The notes under the pieces: model-generated
Databases searched by the model: none
Told to the model about the DNA's origin: nothing
The model's input: the letters and a program-made list of their open reading frames with translations, nothing else
Program-made: the position numbers and the translations under genes
Part shown: positions 1 through 7,304 of the stretch, in pieces
How the letters are laid out: each line of letters begins with the position of its first letter
How positions within the stretch are numbered: position 1 is the first letter of the stretch
DNA from: Lentimicrobiaceae bacterium
GTDB lineage: Bacteria; Bacteroidota; Bacteroidia; Bacteroidales; UBA4417
Reading direction: 5' to 3'
DNA length: 32,152 nt
Assembly: GCA_028697555.1 (NCBI GenBank)
Contig: JAQVEX010000029.1
Span: 1-32,152, forward strand

Positions 1-687
1 TGCAAAGTACAAAAGTGTTTGCTTTAGGTCGGCAAATGAAACATTTTTGTCGATGTATAATCCTTCAACTTGATGGAAAAAGCAGTGTGCTCGCATTGAT
101 ATTGCTTCGTTTCGGTAAACTCTGCCAGGAAAAATAGCTCTAATAGGCAGATTGCCTTTTTCCATAACTCTAACCTGTACACTCGACGTATGAGTGCGTA
201 GAACGGTATCGGGATTGCCGTCTATGAAAAAAGTATCTTGCATATCTCTGGCAGGGTGCTCCTTTGGGAAGTTAAGAGCTGTAAACACGTGCCAATCGTC
301 TTCTATTTCAGGACCTTCTTCTACGGTAAAGCCTATGTGCGAAAAAATTTCAATAATACGGTCTTTCACAATCGATAATGGATGTTGCGAACCATTATGG
401 GTGTTTAGCGAAGGCATGCTCAAATCGAGATTTGCAACTTGTTTTTTAACACCTGATGACAAGTTTTTGTTGGCATCATATTTTTGCTGAGCCGTCTTTT
501 TCAGTAAATTAATAACCTGTCCGTATTCTTTTTTATCGTCCTTAGATAAGTTTTTAAAATCTTCAAAAATAAGAGTAACAGAACCTTTTTTGCCTAAAAA
601 CTCCAAACGAAAGCGCTCTAGATCGTCGGCATTATTGATTTGAAATTCGTTTACTTCTTTTGATATTTTTTCGATTAAGTTTTTCAT
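1..687 (-). CDS. pheS: Phenylalanine--tRNA ligase alpha subunit (partial, 3' end outside window)
   Basis: This is the N-terminal 229 residues of the alpha subunit of the cytoplasmic phenylalanyl-tRNA synthetase, which forms an alpha2-beta2 enzyme that charges tRNA-Phe. The gene runs off the left edge of the window, so the C-terminal part of the catalytic domain is missing. The ATG at 685-687 gives a start MKNLIEKISKEV, followed by the usual N-terminal coiled-coil region (about residues 1-85). The class II core then begins with the family signatures HPLS, EEGPEIE and FNFPKEHPARD-like (here ALNFPKEHPARDMQDTFF), then LRTHTSSVQ and PGRVYRNE (motif 2 region). The reading frame stays open to base 1. 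It lies 70 bp downstream of a prolyl isomerase gene on the same strand. The identification is very secure from these motifs. Confidence 0.95.
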   Translation of the reverse strand, partial: MKNLIEKISKEVNEFQINNADDLERFRLEFLGKKGSVTLIFEDFKNLSKDDKKEYGQVINLLKKTAQQKYDANKNLSSGVKKQVANLDLSMPSLNTHNGSQHPLSIVKDRIIEIFSHIGFTVEEGPEIEDDWHVFTALNFPKEHPARDMQDTFFIDGNPDTVLRTHTSSVQVRVMEKGNLPIRAIFPGRVYRNEAISMRAHCFFHQVEGLYIDKNVSFADLKQTLLYFA

Positions 688-757
688 ATGTCAGTGTTTT
701 AATTGCTTTGTGCAAAACGTGAGTTTGCACTGTGTAGCCATATGTCGTTTGTTATAA

Positions 758-1390
758 TTATTTTATAATCGACACGGTCATTTTTATATCATTTTCGGGT
801 TTATCTCCACGTAAAGTCTTAACTGCAGCGATTTTGTCAACTACATCAAGTCCGCTAATAACTTCTCCAAAAACTGTATAGTTATAGTCTAAATGTGGCG
901 TTCCGCCTATGGTTGAATATATTTCTTTTTGTTCGGCTGTGTATTGTTTACCGTGATAAGCTTCAAATTGCGTCAATTGTTCGGGTGGAACAACTTTACC
1001 TTGCACAATATAAAATTGCGAGCCCGAAGATTTTCGTTCCGGATTAACGTAATCTGCCATACGTGCAGCTGCCAATGCTCCTTTTTTGTGTATATATTTT
1101 GAATTAAACTCGGCAGGCACTAAGTAGTCAACTTCAGCTTGACCTGCAGGCGCTCCGCCACCTTGAACCATAAATTCCTTTATTACTCGGTGAAATATTG
1201 AGCCGTTGTAAAATCCTTGTTCGGCAAGTTTTACAAAGTTATCTCTATGCTGAGGAGTATCATCGTACAGTAAAACTGTTATATCGCCCAATGTTGTTTT
1301 TATTAGTACCTTAGTCCCTTTCTGAGCTTGTGCTGTGTTCATGTTTAGTATTGTTATTAAAATTATTATTAAGGTTGTTAAATTCTTCAT
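758..1390 (-). CDS. Cyclophilin-type peptidyl-prolyl cis-trans isomerase, exported
   Basis: A 210-residue periplasmic prolyl isomerase of the cyclophilin family, which speeds cis-trans isomerisation of proline bonds during folding of exported proteins. Residues 1-22 look like a cleavable signal peptide (basic start, hydrophobic stretch, AQA end). The cyclophilin domain fills the rest. FHRVIKEFMVQGG (about 66-78) carries the catalytic Arg and the Phe, Met and Gln of the active site. The stretch around GSQFYIVQG and the C-terminal YTVFGEVISGLDVVD are the other conserved blocks. It is followed by pheS and preceded by a paralogous lipoprotein cyclophilin. A TAnnTTTG-type -7 element lies 44-51 bp upstream of the start, so it probably has its own promoter. 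No active-site residue appears to be missing. Confidence 0.93.
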   Translation of the reverse strand: MKNLTTLIIILITILNMNTAQAQKGTKVLIKTTLGDITVLLYDDTPQHRDNFVKLAEQGFYNGSIFHRVIKEFMVQGGGAPAGQAEVDYLVPAEFNSKYIHKKGALAAARMADYVNPERKSSGSQFYIVQGKVVPPEQLTQFEAYHGKQYTAEQKEIYSTIGGTPHLDYNYTVFGEVISGLDVVDKIAAVKTLRGDKPENDIKMTVSIIK

Positions 1391-1433
1391 CTGTCTGTGT
1401 TTTTATGCTTTATAAATTATTTCAATTCGGCGG

Positions 1434-1441
1434 CAAAAGTA
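1434..1441 (-). promoter_or_regulatory. Putative -7 promoter element for the exported cyclophilin gene
   Basis: The minus strand reads TACTTTTG, a full match to the Bacteroidota -7 consensus TAnnTTTG, ending 43 bp upstream of the ATG at 1390. I see no clear -33 TTG at normal spacing. In AT-rich DNA this motif also occurs by chance. Confidence 0.5.
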
Positions 1442-1469
1442 TCTAATTTGTTGGTGTTTGCGAAATTTT

Positions 1470-2294
1470 CTAATTTATTATTTTAATTTTCATTTTTATT
1501 TCTTTCAAAGGCTGGTCAGCGTTATTGGTAGGCTGCTTGGCAATACTATCAACAACTTCCATTCCACTAATAACTTCTCCAAACACAGTATATTCGCCGT
1601 CAAGATGCGGAGCACCGCCAATGTTTGTATATGCGTCGCGTTGATATTGGTTTAGCTTAAAAGGTTTCATCTTCATATATCTAACCTCAATAGCATCTTT
1701 GTATTTTATGAGAAGTTTGTTTATTGCATCTAAATTGTTTTCTTCGACAGCCTTTTTAAATATGTTCAAGTCTTCTTCTCTTCCTTCTTCATTAATAAGC
1801 GCTGTAAAGATATTTTGTTTGGTATATCTTTCGTATTGCAATTCCATATCGGTAAGCTGATTATTAGTATATTTTGTGCCCTGAACTATGTAAAACTGCG
1901 TAGCCGATGAGGCTTTCGTGGGGTTAATTTCGTCGGGCATACGAGCAGCGGCAAGCGCTCCGCGTTTATGGATGTACGTGGGGTAAACTTCAAACGGTAC
2001 GGTTTTGTTTTCAAGTGAATCGATTACTTGCTGATCGGTAAAATTTTTGTTGTTTTCGAGTTCTCCGCCCTGAATCATAAATTTTTCAATAATTCTGTGG
2101 AATGTAGCATCGTCGTAGACGCCGGCTTCAATCATCTCGATAAAGTTTTGTTTATGCACAATTGTGCTGTCGTATAATTGAATAATTATTGAACCGTATT
2201 CGGTGTCAATTCTAACTTTGCTTTTTTGTTCATCTTTTTTACAGCTTACTGCTATTATGAGCAATGATGCGACTAATAAAATTACTTTTTTCAT
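1470..2294 (-). CDS. Cyclophilin-type peptidyl-prolyl isomerase, lipoprotein with internal insertion
   Basis: A 274-residue cyclophilin-family prolyl isomerase anchored as a lipoprotein. The N-terminus has a hydrophobic stretch ending in the lipobox IAVSC with Cys18 as the lipidation site. The active-site block FHRIIEKFMIQGG is at about 65-77, the ATQFYIVQG block at about 131-139, and YTVFGEVISGMEVVD at about 235-249. Compared with the neighbouring 210-residue paralogue it carries about 50 extra residues (roughly 160-212), a charged, probably helical insertion placed just before the GGAPHLD loop. It starts 12 bp after the end of thymidine kinase and is probably co-transcribed with it. The two adjacent cyclophilins share many short identical stretches and look like an old tandem duplication. 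What the insertion does is unknown. Confidence 0.92.
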   Translation of the reverse strand: MKKVILLVASLLIIAVSCKKDEQKSKVRIDTEYGSIIIQLYDSTIVHKQNFIEMIEAGVYDDATFHRIIEKFMIQGGELENNKNFTDQQVIDSLENKTVPFEVYPTYIHKRGALAAARMPDEINPTKASSATQFYIVQGTKYTNNQLTDMELQYERYTKQNIFTALINEEGREEDLNIFKKAVEENNLDAINKLLIKYKDAIEVRYMKMKPFKLNQYQRDAYTNIGGAPHLDGEYTVFGEVISGMEVVDSIAKQPTNNADQPLKEIKMKIKIIN

Positions 2295-2306
2295 ATGTTA
2301 ATATTT

Positions 2307-2891
2307 TTAATGTTTACTTTGAATAGCCTTGTTGTAACAGCTTCTACACAATGGTTCGTACGATTCTTTTTCGCCTAATACAACAAGTTTATCGTTACTA
2401 ATTTTTCTATATGAATGAAGAGCGATGTCTCCGCAACGCACACATATTGCCTGAACTTTGGTAACAAACTCGGCTTGAGCCATAAGTGTGGGCATAGGAC
2501 CAAAAGGTTTTCCCATAAAATCCATGTCTAAACCTGCAATAATAACTCTTTTTCCGCTATCGGCAATTTGTTTGCATATTACCGGCAGGTCGCTATCAAA
2601 AAATTGAGCTTCGTCAATACCAACAACATCTACATCATCAACGTAAAACAATATTTGCGCCGAATTACTTATAGGTATTGATTTAATACTGTTTTGGTCG
2701 TGCGATACCACACTGTCTTCTTCGTAGCGAGTATCAACTGCGGGTTTAAAAATTTCTATTCTCTGACGTGCAATTTTTGCTCTTTTCAAACGCCTGAGCA
2801 ATTCTTCCGTCTTGCCCGAAAACATTGACCCGGCAATCACTTCTATCCATCCCTTTTTGGGGTCAGTATTATTTGATTTTTCAATAAACAT
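2307..2891 (-). CDS. tdk: Thymidine kinase (type II)
   Basis: A 194-residue cytoplasmic thymidine kinase of the TK1-like (type II) family, which phosphorylates thymidine to dTMP in pyrimidine salvage. Visible motifs are the P-loop [10 protein letters not shown] (about 21-30), the Walker B-like DEAQFF (about 92-97), and a C-terminal zinc ribbon with CVRC (about 150-153) and CRSC (about 182-185). The length is normal for the family. The ATG at 2891 follows a TAnnTTTG element by 31 bp. The downstream cyclophilin lipoprotein gene begins 12 bp after the stop, so the two are probably one transcript. On the other side a divergent plus-strand gene starts at 2982. Confidence 0.96.
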   Translation of the reverse strand: MFIEKSNNTDPKKGWIEVIAGSMFSGKTEELLRRLKRAKIARQRIEIFKPAVDTRYEEDSVVSHDQNSIKSIPISNSAQILFYVDDVDVVGIDEAQFFDSDLPVICKQIADSGKRVIIAGLDMDFMGKPFGPMPTLMAQAEFVTKVQAICVRCGDIALHSYRKISNDKLVVLGEKESYEPLCRSCYNKAIQSKH

Positions 2892-2922
2892 GAATTAATT
2901 ATAAGGATTTATTATTTTTATG

Positions 2923-2930
2923 CAAATTTA
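2923..2930 (-). promoter_or_regulatory. Putative -7 promoter element for tdk
   Basis: The minus strand reads TAAATTTG, matching TAnnTTTG, 31 bp before the tdk ATG. It lies in the 90-bp divergent region between tdk and the plus-strand gene at 2982. No convincing -33 element is visible. Confidence 0.45.
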
Positions 2931-2981
2931 GTGTATTATTCACAAATTGTTTCTTTTAAGTTTAATTTTTAGTTAAAATTT

Positions 2982-3941
2982 ATGAATACCGAATTGAAAT
3001 CTTTACTCCAAAAGGGCGACAGCATTATAAGGAGCGTTGTCGAAAGGTATAATAACTTAGATGTTTTGAATGATGAAACCGCCGTTATGGAAATAGATAT
3101 TATGCAAGATGATATTAAGCAACTTTATCTGACTTTTAAACAAATAAGTTATCACTTGTACCGAGATTATGACAGCAAAAATTTAGCGAATATTGCCCCC
3201 AACGGCAACATAGCCGATTCGGTTATTAAGTCGGATAGTAATTTTGTTGAAGAGACGAACAATGTTAGTGAATATACTGACGATACAGATATTTCTGATG
3301 AAAATTCTTATAATTACGATGAGCCTATTGATTATGAACAGGAAGTTGAAAGCGACCACGATATTAATTCAGAGATAGAAGAAAAATTTGCCGGCGAAAA
3401 TTTATTTTCTGCCGCAGGCGTTGATATAGATAATTACGAAATTGTGGAAAAACGAGATACTACACGTTCGGACAGCGAAAAAAAGTATTTGCAAAATAAC
3501 GCCGAACATATTGCTACTCAAGACCAAGAGCAGGGCAGAGCATCAAATTTTGCGGAAACTACTGATATTAAGCCAAAAAATAATAATGAGTCAAATATGC
3601 ATAATGAGAATCTGACGATAGGAGAAACCTTTACTAATAATGAAGTCTCAATTAATGACACAATAAAAGATATAAACGAGCAACAATACTCATTCCGACC
3701 CAAACTTAATCCTATCTCCAATTTGTCGGAGGCTATTAACTTGAACGAAAAATTTACATTTATAGCCGATTTGTTCGAAGGAAACGAGCAAGCCTACGAC
3801 GAAGCGATAAAAAGATTAGAAAGAGCCGTAAATTACGACGAGGCAATGTGGATACTCGATTCAATGCGTAAGCCCCACTGGAGCGAAAATATTGAAACGG
3901 CACACTTGCTTAAAGACTTTGTTCATCGTAGGTATATTTAG
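2982..3941 (+). CDS. Acidic hypothetical protein with a conserved-looking C-terminal helical domain
   Basis: A 319-residue protein that I cannot assign to a named family. It has no signal peptide or membrane segment and should be cytoplasmic. Three parts are visible. An N-terminal segment (about 1-65) is predicted helical. A long low-complexity linker (about 66-235) is rich in Asp, Glu, Asn and Ser and is probably disordered. A compact C-terminal segment (about 240-319) begins near NPISNLSEAINLNEKFTFI and continues through LFEGNEQAYDEAIKRLE to a basic end. C-terminal segments of this flavour (LNEKFxFIxxLFxGN) recur in uncharacterised Bacteroidota proteins as far as I recall, so the C-terminus is probably the functional module. 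The gene stands alone, divergent from tdk and convergent with the sialidase. The ATG at 2982 is the only good start. The function is unknown. Confidence 0.8.
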   Translation: MNTELKSLLQKGDSIIRSVVERYNNLDVLNDETAVMEIDIMQDDIKQLYLTFKQISYHLYRDYDSKNLANIAPNGNIADSVIKSDSNFVEETNNVSEYTDDTDISDENSYNYDEPIDYEQEVESDHDINSEIEEKFAGENLFSAAGVDIDNYEIVEKRDTTRSDSEKKYLQNNAEHIATQDQEQGRASNFAETTDIKPKNNNESNMHNENLTIGETFTNNEVSINDTIKDINEQQYSFRPKLNPISNLSEAINLNEKFTFIADLFEGNEQAYDEAIKRLERAVNYDEAMWILDSMRKPHWSENIETAHLLKDFVHRRYI

Positions 3942-3970
3942 TTTCAGTACTATTAGATAAAATCTTGAAG

Positions 3971-4060
3971 TTGGAGTTGCGGGTTGCGAGTTGCGAGTTG
4001 TGTTTTTTTTGCAATTAATAATTAACAATGAATAATTATCAATTATTAATTACTGACTGA
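3971..4060. repeat. Two adjacent 7-bp-period arrays
   Basis: The first array (3971-4001) is built of GCGGGTT/GCGAGTT-like heptamers. The second (4012-4060) is seven AT-rich heptamers in perfect register, such as CAATTAA, TAATTAA, CAATGAA and TAATTAT. In the second, 4013-4023 is the exact reverse complement of 4041-4051, so it can form an 11-bp hairpin. The arrays begin about 30 bp after the stop of the upstream plus-strand gene. Confidence 0.75.
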
Positions 4061-4166
4061 GTGTCTGCGATTTTGTTTAACTATTTTGCAATTAATAGAC
4101 TTTACTCTTTTCGTTTTGATGACGTGTCACATTAAGGAACAGCAATAGCCGAAAATTTAGCTTTTA

Positions 4167-4305
4167 AAGGATGGCATACATTTCTTCTGAATGTAGTTCG
4201 AAATAAATCCTTAGTGAGAACGGGAAGTTCCGAGCTTGCTCGGAAATCACCCGCACGAACTTAGGATTTATGAGAACGTAATTCAGAAAAGAAATGTCAG
4301 CCTTG
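4167..4305. repeat. Large imperfect palindrome (about 139 bp)
   Basis: The left half from about 4167 is the near reverse complement of the right half ending at about 4305. Outer arms pair as CATTTCTT-CTGAAT (4179-4192) with ATTCAGAAAAGAAATG (4281-4296). Middle arms pair around ATAAATCC (4203-4210) and GGATTTAT (4264-4271). The centre is a perfect hairpin TTCCGAG-CTTG-CTCGGAA (4228-4245). There is no ORF. This could be a REP- or MITE-like element, or the gene of a structured RNA. I have the impression that similar sequences recur in Bacteroidota genomes, but I cannot check this. Confidence 0.65.
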
Positions 4306-4314
4306 ACTTTTTGG

Positions 4315-4338
4315 TTCTTTTGTGTCAAGACAAAAGAA
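4315..4338. other. Small hairpin next to the large palindrome
   Basis: TTCTTTTG (4315-4322) and CAAAAGAA (4331-4338) form an 8-bp stem around an 8-nt loop. It begins 9 bp after the large palindrome and is probably part of the same element. Confidence 0.5.
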
Positions 4339-4404
4339 CATATAAAAAAGAATAGAAACTATAAAGCTAAATTTTGTCACAATTCCATATTTTGGGACAC
4401 AAAA

Positions 4405-4458
4405 GCTAATAGCCAATGGCTAATAGCCAACAGCCAATAGCTAACAGCTAACAGCTAC
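4405..4458. repeat. 7-bp-period array (GCTAACA-type)
   Basis: Seven complete heptamers and a partial one in unbroken register: GCTAATA, GCCAATG, GCTAATA, GCCAACA, GCCAATA, GCTAACA, GCTAACA, GCTAC. It lies about 40 bp beyond the stop of the sialidase gene, in its 3' untranslated region. Confidence 0.8.
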
Positions 4459-4497
4459 TTTATTACTTGCAAATTCTCACTTGTGCAGAGCTTACCA

Positions 4498-5595
4498 CTA
4501 TTTTGAATAAAAATCTTTATTAATAGTTACGAATTGAATCTTTGTATAATCGTCTTTTTCGTATAATATTCCTAAATTACCGTTTTTAAGGACTGTTGCC
4601 GATGAGTACGCTGCCGAGCCTTCGTATATAGTTTTTTCTTCATTCCAAGTCTCACCCTTATCATAGCTGGTTTTCAGCGTCAAGTTTTTTCTATTATTTT
4701 TGGAGTTAGCGTTGACAAATACAAGCACGTCGGGGAATTCATTTTTATAAAATGAAGCATAGTTAAAGAATGCGGCGTTGCAACCTGGGTCGGTTAGTGC
4801 AGTATCGGCTACCGAAGTCCATGTTCTGCCTTTATTTGTTGAGGTATGTATATAACGGTATCCTGCGTTATTTATACGACTGTTTATCAGTAGAGTTCCG
4901 TCGTTAAGTTCAGCCACTTTCGATTCGTCGCCGGGTAAAATTGCGCTGCTTATAAGTTCCCAATTTTCTCCGAAATCGTAGCTGCCAAACAAGAACAAAC
5001 CCGTATTAAGATTAACTATTGTGTGCATCAGTGTTCCATCTTTGCACTGAATGCCTCTTCCGGAAGTTACAAATTTAAAGTGGTAATTCCAGCCTACCCA
5101 ACTTAGTTGGTCTGTAACATCAACAGGTTCCGACCATGTTTGGCAATTATCTGTGCTTTTCACGTACATAAATCGGTATTTATTGGGATAATTTATCAAA
5201 TCCATGTAGTTATAAAAAACAAATACCACATTGTTTACTTTATCAATAATAATACTTGGGTCGGAGGCAGATGTTCCGTATTCGTAATCGACTAAGGTTT
5301 CCATTTCTGTCCATGTTTGACCGTTATCGTGGCTTTTTCTGATAACCAAATTAATGTCTTTGCAATGTCTCAAGTCGCCGCAGCTTTCAACGCGTTGGTC
5401 GCAAACAGCTATGAGAAGTCCATTCGGAAGACAATCTATAGCCGGAATACGGTAACATGATACATTAGGGTCTGAAATGTTATCGAATAATGTAATATCT
5501 ACTTCTACTTTTTCTGCTTGATGGTTATTGTTGTTACAACCGGCAAAAATGAGTATTAGTAAGCTGATAATGATTAAGGGAATTGATTTTTTCAT
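4498..5595 (-). CDS. nanH: Exo-alpha-sialidase (GH33 type), lipoprotein
   Basis: A 365-residue sialidase that should release terminal sialic acid from glycoconjugates. The hydrophobic N-terminus ends in FAGC with Cys20 as lipidation site, so it is probably membrane-anchored and facing out. The YRIP motif carries the first catalytic arginine (Arg49). Five Asp-box repeats are visible at about 88-95, 147-154, 205-212, 252-259 and 310-317 (for example SHDNGQTW and SYDKGETW). The block ESKVAELNDG has the catalytic Glu (about 229), Arg240 and Arg302 fit the other two triad arginines, Tyr330 in AAYSSA fits the nucleophile, and LGILYE (about 341-346) is the usual C-terminal block. The catalytic set looks complete. 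No other sialic-acid utilisation gene is nearby, and both sides are repeat-rich. The assignment to GH33 is from motifs. Confidence 0.93.
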   Translation of the reverse strand: MKKSIPLIIISLLILIFAGCNNNNHQAEKVEVDITLFDNISDPNVSCYRIPAIDCLPNGLLIAVCDQRVESCGDLRHCKDINLVIRKSHDNGQTWTEMETLVDYEYGTSASDPSIIIDKVNNVVFVFYNYMDLINYPNKYRFMYVKSTDNCQTWSEPVDVTDQLSWVGWNYHFKFVTSGRGIQCKDGTLMHTIVNLNTGLFLFGSYDFGENWELISSAILPGDESKVAELNDGTLLINSRINNAGYRYIHTSTNKGRTWTSVADTALTDPGCNAAFFNYASFYKNEFPDVLVFVNANSKNNRKNLTLKTSYDKGETWNEEKTIYEGSAAYSSATVLKNGNLGILYEKDDYTKIQFVTINKDFYSK

Positions 5596-5816
5596 GATGT
5601 ATTTTTTATTTGACGTTTAAATTGATTGTTGTGTTACGTGTTGTCCCGAAGTTTCGGGATGTTACGGGTTAGTTCTTAGTTTTGAGTTCTGAGTATCGAG
5701 TATCGAGTTCTGAGTTCTGAGTTCTGAGTTCTGTCCCGAAGTTTCGGGAGAGTTCTGAGTTCTGAGTTTACAAACTCCTAACTCCTAACTCCCAACTCCT
5801 AACTCCTAACTATCTC
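5596..5816. repeat. Intergenic 7-bp-period array with embedded TCCCGAA hairpins
   Basis: The 301-bp gap upstream of the sialidase and downstream of exbD holds no gene. From about 5631 to 5816 it is a heptamer array: GTTACGT-like units, then repeated GAGTTCT/GAGTATC units, then inverted AACTCCT units. The GAGTT cores of the left half pair with the AACTC cores of the right half, giving a long imperfect hairpin in which about five of every seven positions match. Two perfect 7-bp hairpins TCCCGAA-GT-TTCGGGA (5644-5659 and 5734-5749) are embedded in it. The sialidase promoter should lie at the left of this gap but I do not see a clear TAnnTTTG. Confidence 0.75.
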
Positions 5817-5825
5817 ATAATGACA

Positions 5826-5869
5826 AAAACCTGTTTCAGCAATCAATATCTGCAACCGAAACAGGTTTT
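5826..5869 (-). terminator. Terminator-like hairpin after the exbB-exbD operon
   Basis: AAAACCTGTTTC (5826-5837) pairs perfectly with GAAACAGGTTTT (5858-5869) around a 20-nt loop. It lies 28 bp beyond the stop of the last exbD gene, and on the minus strand the stem ends in a T run. A rho-independent-type terminator is the natural reading. Confidence 0.7.
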
Positions 5870-5896
5870 GTTAATTAGTTAAAACAAAAGGAGCAT

Positions 5897-6367
5897 CTAG
5901 CTATTAGCCGATTTTCCTTTTTTTCTAGTAGAGTACGTAATTTTAAATGCTCCGACCTTTCTAAGCTCCTGTTTTATATCAGTTACTATACCCATTTTTG
6001 TACTAGCGTCAACTTTAAGCGATGTAGTAAGTAACGGACGGTCTGATTCAGGTCTTGCTTGGCGTTCGGCTACAATAAACGAACTTATGTCGCCAACAGT
6101 AGCAAAAGCATCATTTAGCTGTATCCTAGATTCAGTACCAAGTTGGGTTCTGACAGGTTTTCCAACATATATGAAGCTTACCAACGATTTTCTTTCAAGT
6201 TTCTGAACTTCAGTTGCTTGCGGTGGAGTAACTCTAACTATAAGAGATACTTCACGCATTGTTGTAATAACCATGAAAAAAAACAGCAGCATAAAAATAA
6301 TGTCTGACATCGATGCCATGTTCAGTTCGGGAACTGATCTTTCTTCTTTATCTTTAAATTTTGACAT
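5897..6367 (-). CDS. exbD: ExbD/TolR-family biopolymer transport protein (second copy)
   Basis: A 156-residue inner membrane protein of the ExbD/TolR family, part of the proton-driven ExbB-ExbD motor that energises TonB-dependent outer membrane transport. A short cytoplasmic N-terminus precedes one membrane segment (about 20-40) that carries the conserved proton-pathway Asp in MASMSDIIFMLLFFFM. The rest is a periplasmic domain. It is the last gene of a four-gene operon (exbB, small membrane protein, two exbD genes). It starts 2 bp after the preceding exbD and is followed by a terminator-like hairpin. Two divergent ExbD copies may form mixed dimers in the motor. TolR is an alternative name, but no tolA, tolB or pal gene is near. 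Confidence 0.93.
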   Translation of the reverse strand: MSKFKDKEERSVPELNMASMSDIIFMLLFFFMVITTMREVSLIVRVTPPQATEVQKLERKSLVSFIYVGKPVRTQLGTESRIQLNDAFATVGDISSFIVAERQARPESDRPLLTTSLKVDASTKMGIVTDIKQELRKVGAFKITYSTRKKGKSANS

Positions 6368-6369
6368 AA

Positions 6370-6951
6370 TTAATCTCCTATATTTTCAGGTTCAGCTTCG
6401 GAAATAGCTACCGGAATAGCTTTACTTATAGCATTTATATACGTTTCGTTTGTAAGATCGGCGTACTTAACACCGTACATTCTTTTAGATAGGTCGTCTC
6501 TGAGTTCATTTATCGCTGCCGTTAATTCATTTTGTACTTGAATGTAGGCATCGTATGAAGTACCGCGGTCATTTTTAAGCGATATTACACCTTTTGATAC
6601 TTTTACAGTACCCAACCCAGGGATTTCTTCCTCAACTTTTTCGGGAAAATCACTTCTATCGGTAGGATTACTTAAAAATTGCTTGGCGGTTTCTTTCAAG
6701 TCTCTAACGGTCATTACTTGATTTTGTACAAGCAATAAGTCGTTCTTATTGATAAAAACTTTCAGAACGTTTCTTTCCTTAATATCCATGTCTGGCGGCG
6801 GATTGTTCGGGTCTAATGGAGGGGGAAGCCTTCTCATAATACCGGTATCCGTGTCAATACTAGATGTAATAAGGAAGAAAGTAAGCAAAAGGAATGTTAT
6901 ATCCGACATTGACCCCGTATTTAAACCTGGTGTTTTTCGTTTGTTTGACAT
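6370..6951 (-). CDS. exbD: ExbD/TolR-family biopolymer transport protein (first copy)
   Basis: A 193-residue ExbD-family protein. The N-terminal segment GLNTGSMSDITFLLLTFFLI holds the membrane helix with the conserved Asp. A proline-rich stretch (MRRLPPPLDPNNPPP, about 39-53) follows the helix and would span the periplasm next to it, then a longer periplasmic domain. It is about 40 residues longer than the copy downstream. The spacing of 2 bp to that copy and 14 bp to the small membrane protein upstream shows a tight operon. It should work with the ExbB homologue encoded at 7305-8120. Confidence 0.93.
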   Translation of the reverse strand: MSNKRKTPGLNTGSMSDITFLLLTFFLITSSIDTDTGIMRRLPPPLDPNNPPPDMDIKERNVLKVFINKNDLLLVQNQVMTVRDLKETAKQFLSNPTDRSDFPEKVEEEIPGLGTVKVSKGVISLKNDRGTSYDAYIQVQNELTAAINELRDDLSKRMYGVKYADLTNETYINAISKAIPVAISEAEPENIGD

Positions 6952-6965
6952 TTGTTATTCCTTTC

Positions 6966-7298
6966 TTATTTTTTAAATAATTTTACAGTTGCACTAACCA
7001 ATGTTAATACTAATAGTGCCACACCAATAATGTACGTGGTGATTAATCCGGCACTTATTATTTTAACTTGTTGCGGAGAGACACCATATTTGTCGTAAAA
7101 ATCTCCTGATTCTGCAGGCGAAAATACATATGCAATAATAACAATAGCTAACATTATTCCTACTCCAATTAGCGCAGGTCTTGAGCCTTTAGTATTGGTA
7201 ATTATACCTTTTACGGCGAAAACCAATAATAGGACAATAGCAGCAACTAAAGCTATATATGCTATGTACAAGCCAATATTAATAAATATATCTGCCAT
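6966..7298 (-). CDS. Small three-helix membrane protein in the exbB-exbD operon
   Basis: A 110-residue integral membrane protein with three likely transmembrane helices (about 6-29, 41-62 and 82-105) and a short basic C-terminus. I do not recognise a named family. It lies 6 bp after exbB and 14 bp before the first exbD, so it is certainly in the same operon. A gene of this size between exbB and exbD is, to my recollection, a common arrangement in Bacteroidota, which suggests an accessory subunit of the motor or an assembly factor. That role is inference only. Confidence 0.85.
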   Translation of the reverse strand: MADIFINIGLYIAYIALVAAIVLLLVFAVKGIITNTKGSRPALIGVGIMLAIVIIAYVFSPAESGDFYDKYGVSPQQVKIISAGLITTYIIGVALLVLTLVSATVKLFKK

Positions 7299-7304
7299 AG
7301 TCTA

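Larger units (their letters stand above)
3942..4497. other. Gene-free region between two convergent genes, filled with repeats
   Basis: This 556-bp stretch between the acidic hypothetical protein and the sialidase contains no credible coding sequence. From left to right it holds two 7-bp-period arrays (3971-4001 and 4012-4060), a large imperfect palindrome (4167-4305) with a small hairpin beside it (4315-4338), and a third 7-bp-period array (4405-4458). Confidence 0.8.

Noticed and set aside
710-730. GTGCAAA/TTTGCAC hairpin between the exported cyclophilin and pheS
   Set aside because: It is a 7-bp stem with no T run after it on the minus strand, so it does not make a convincing terminator.
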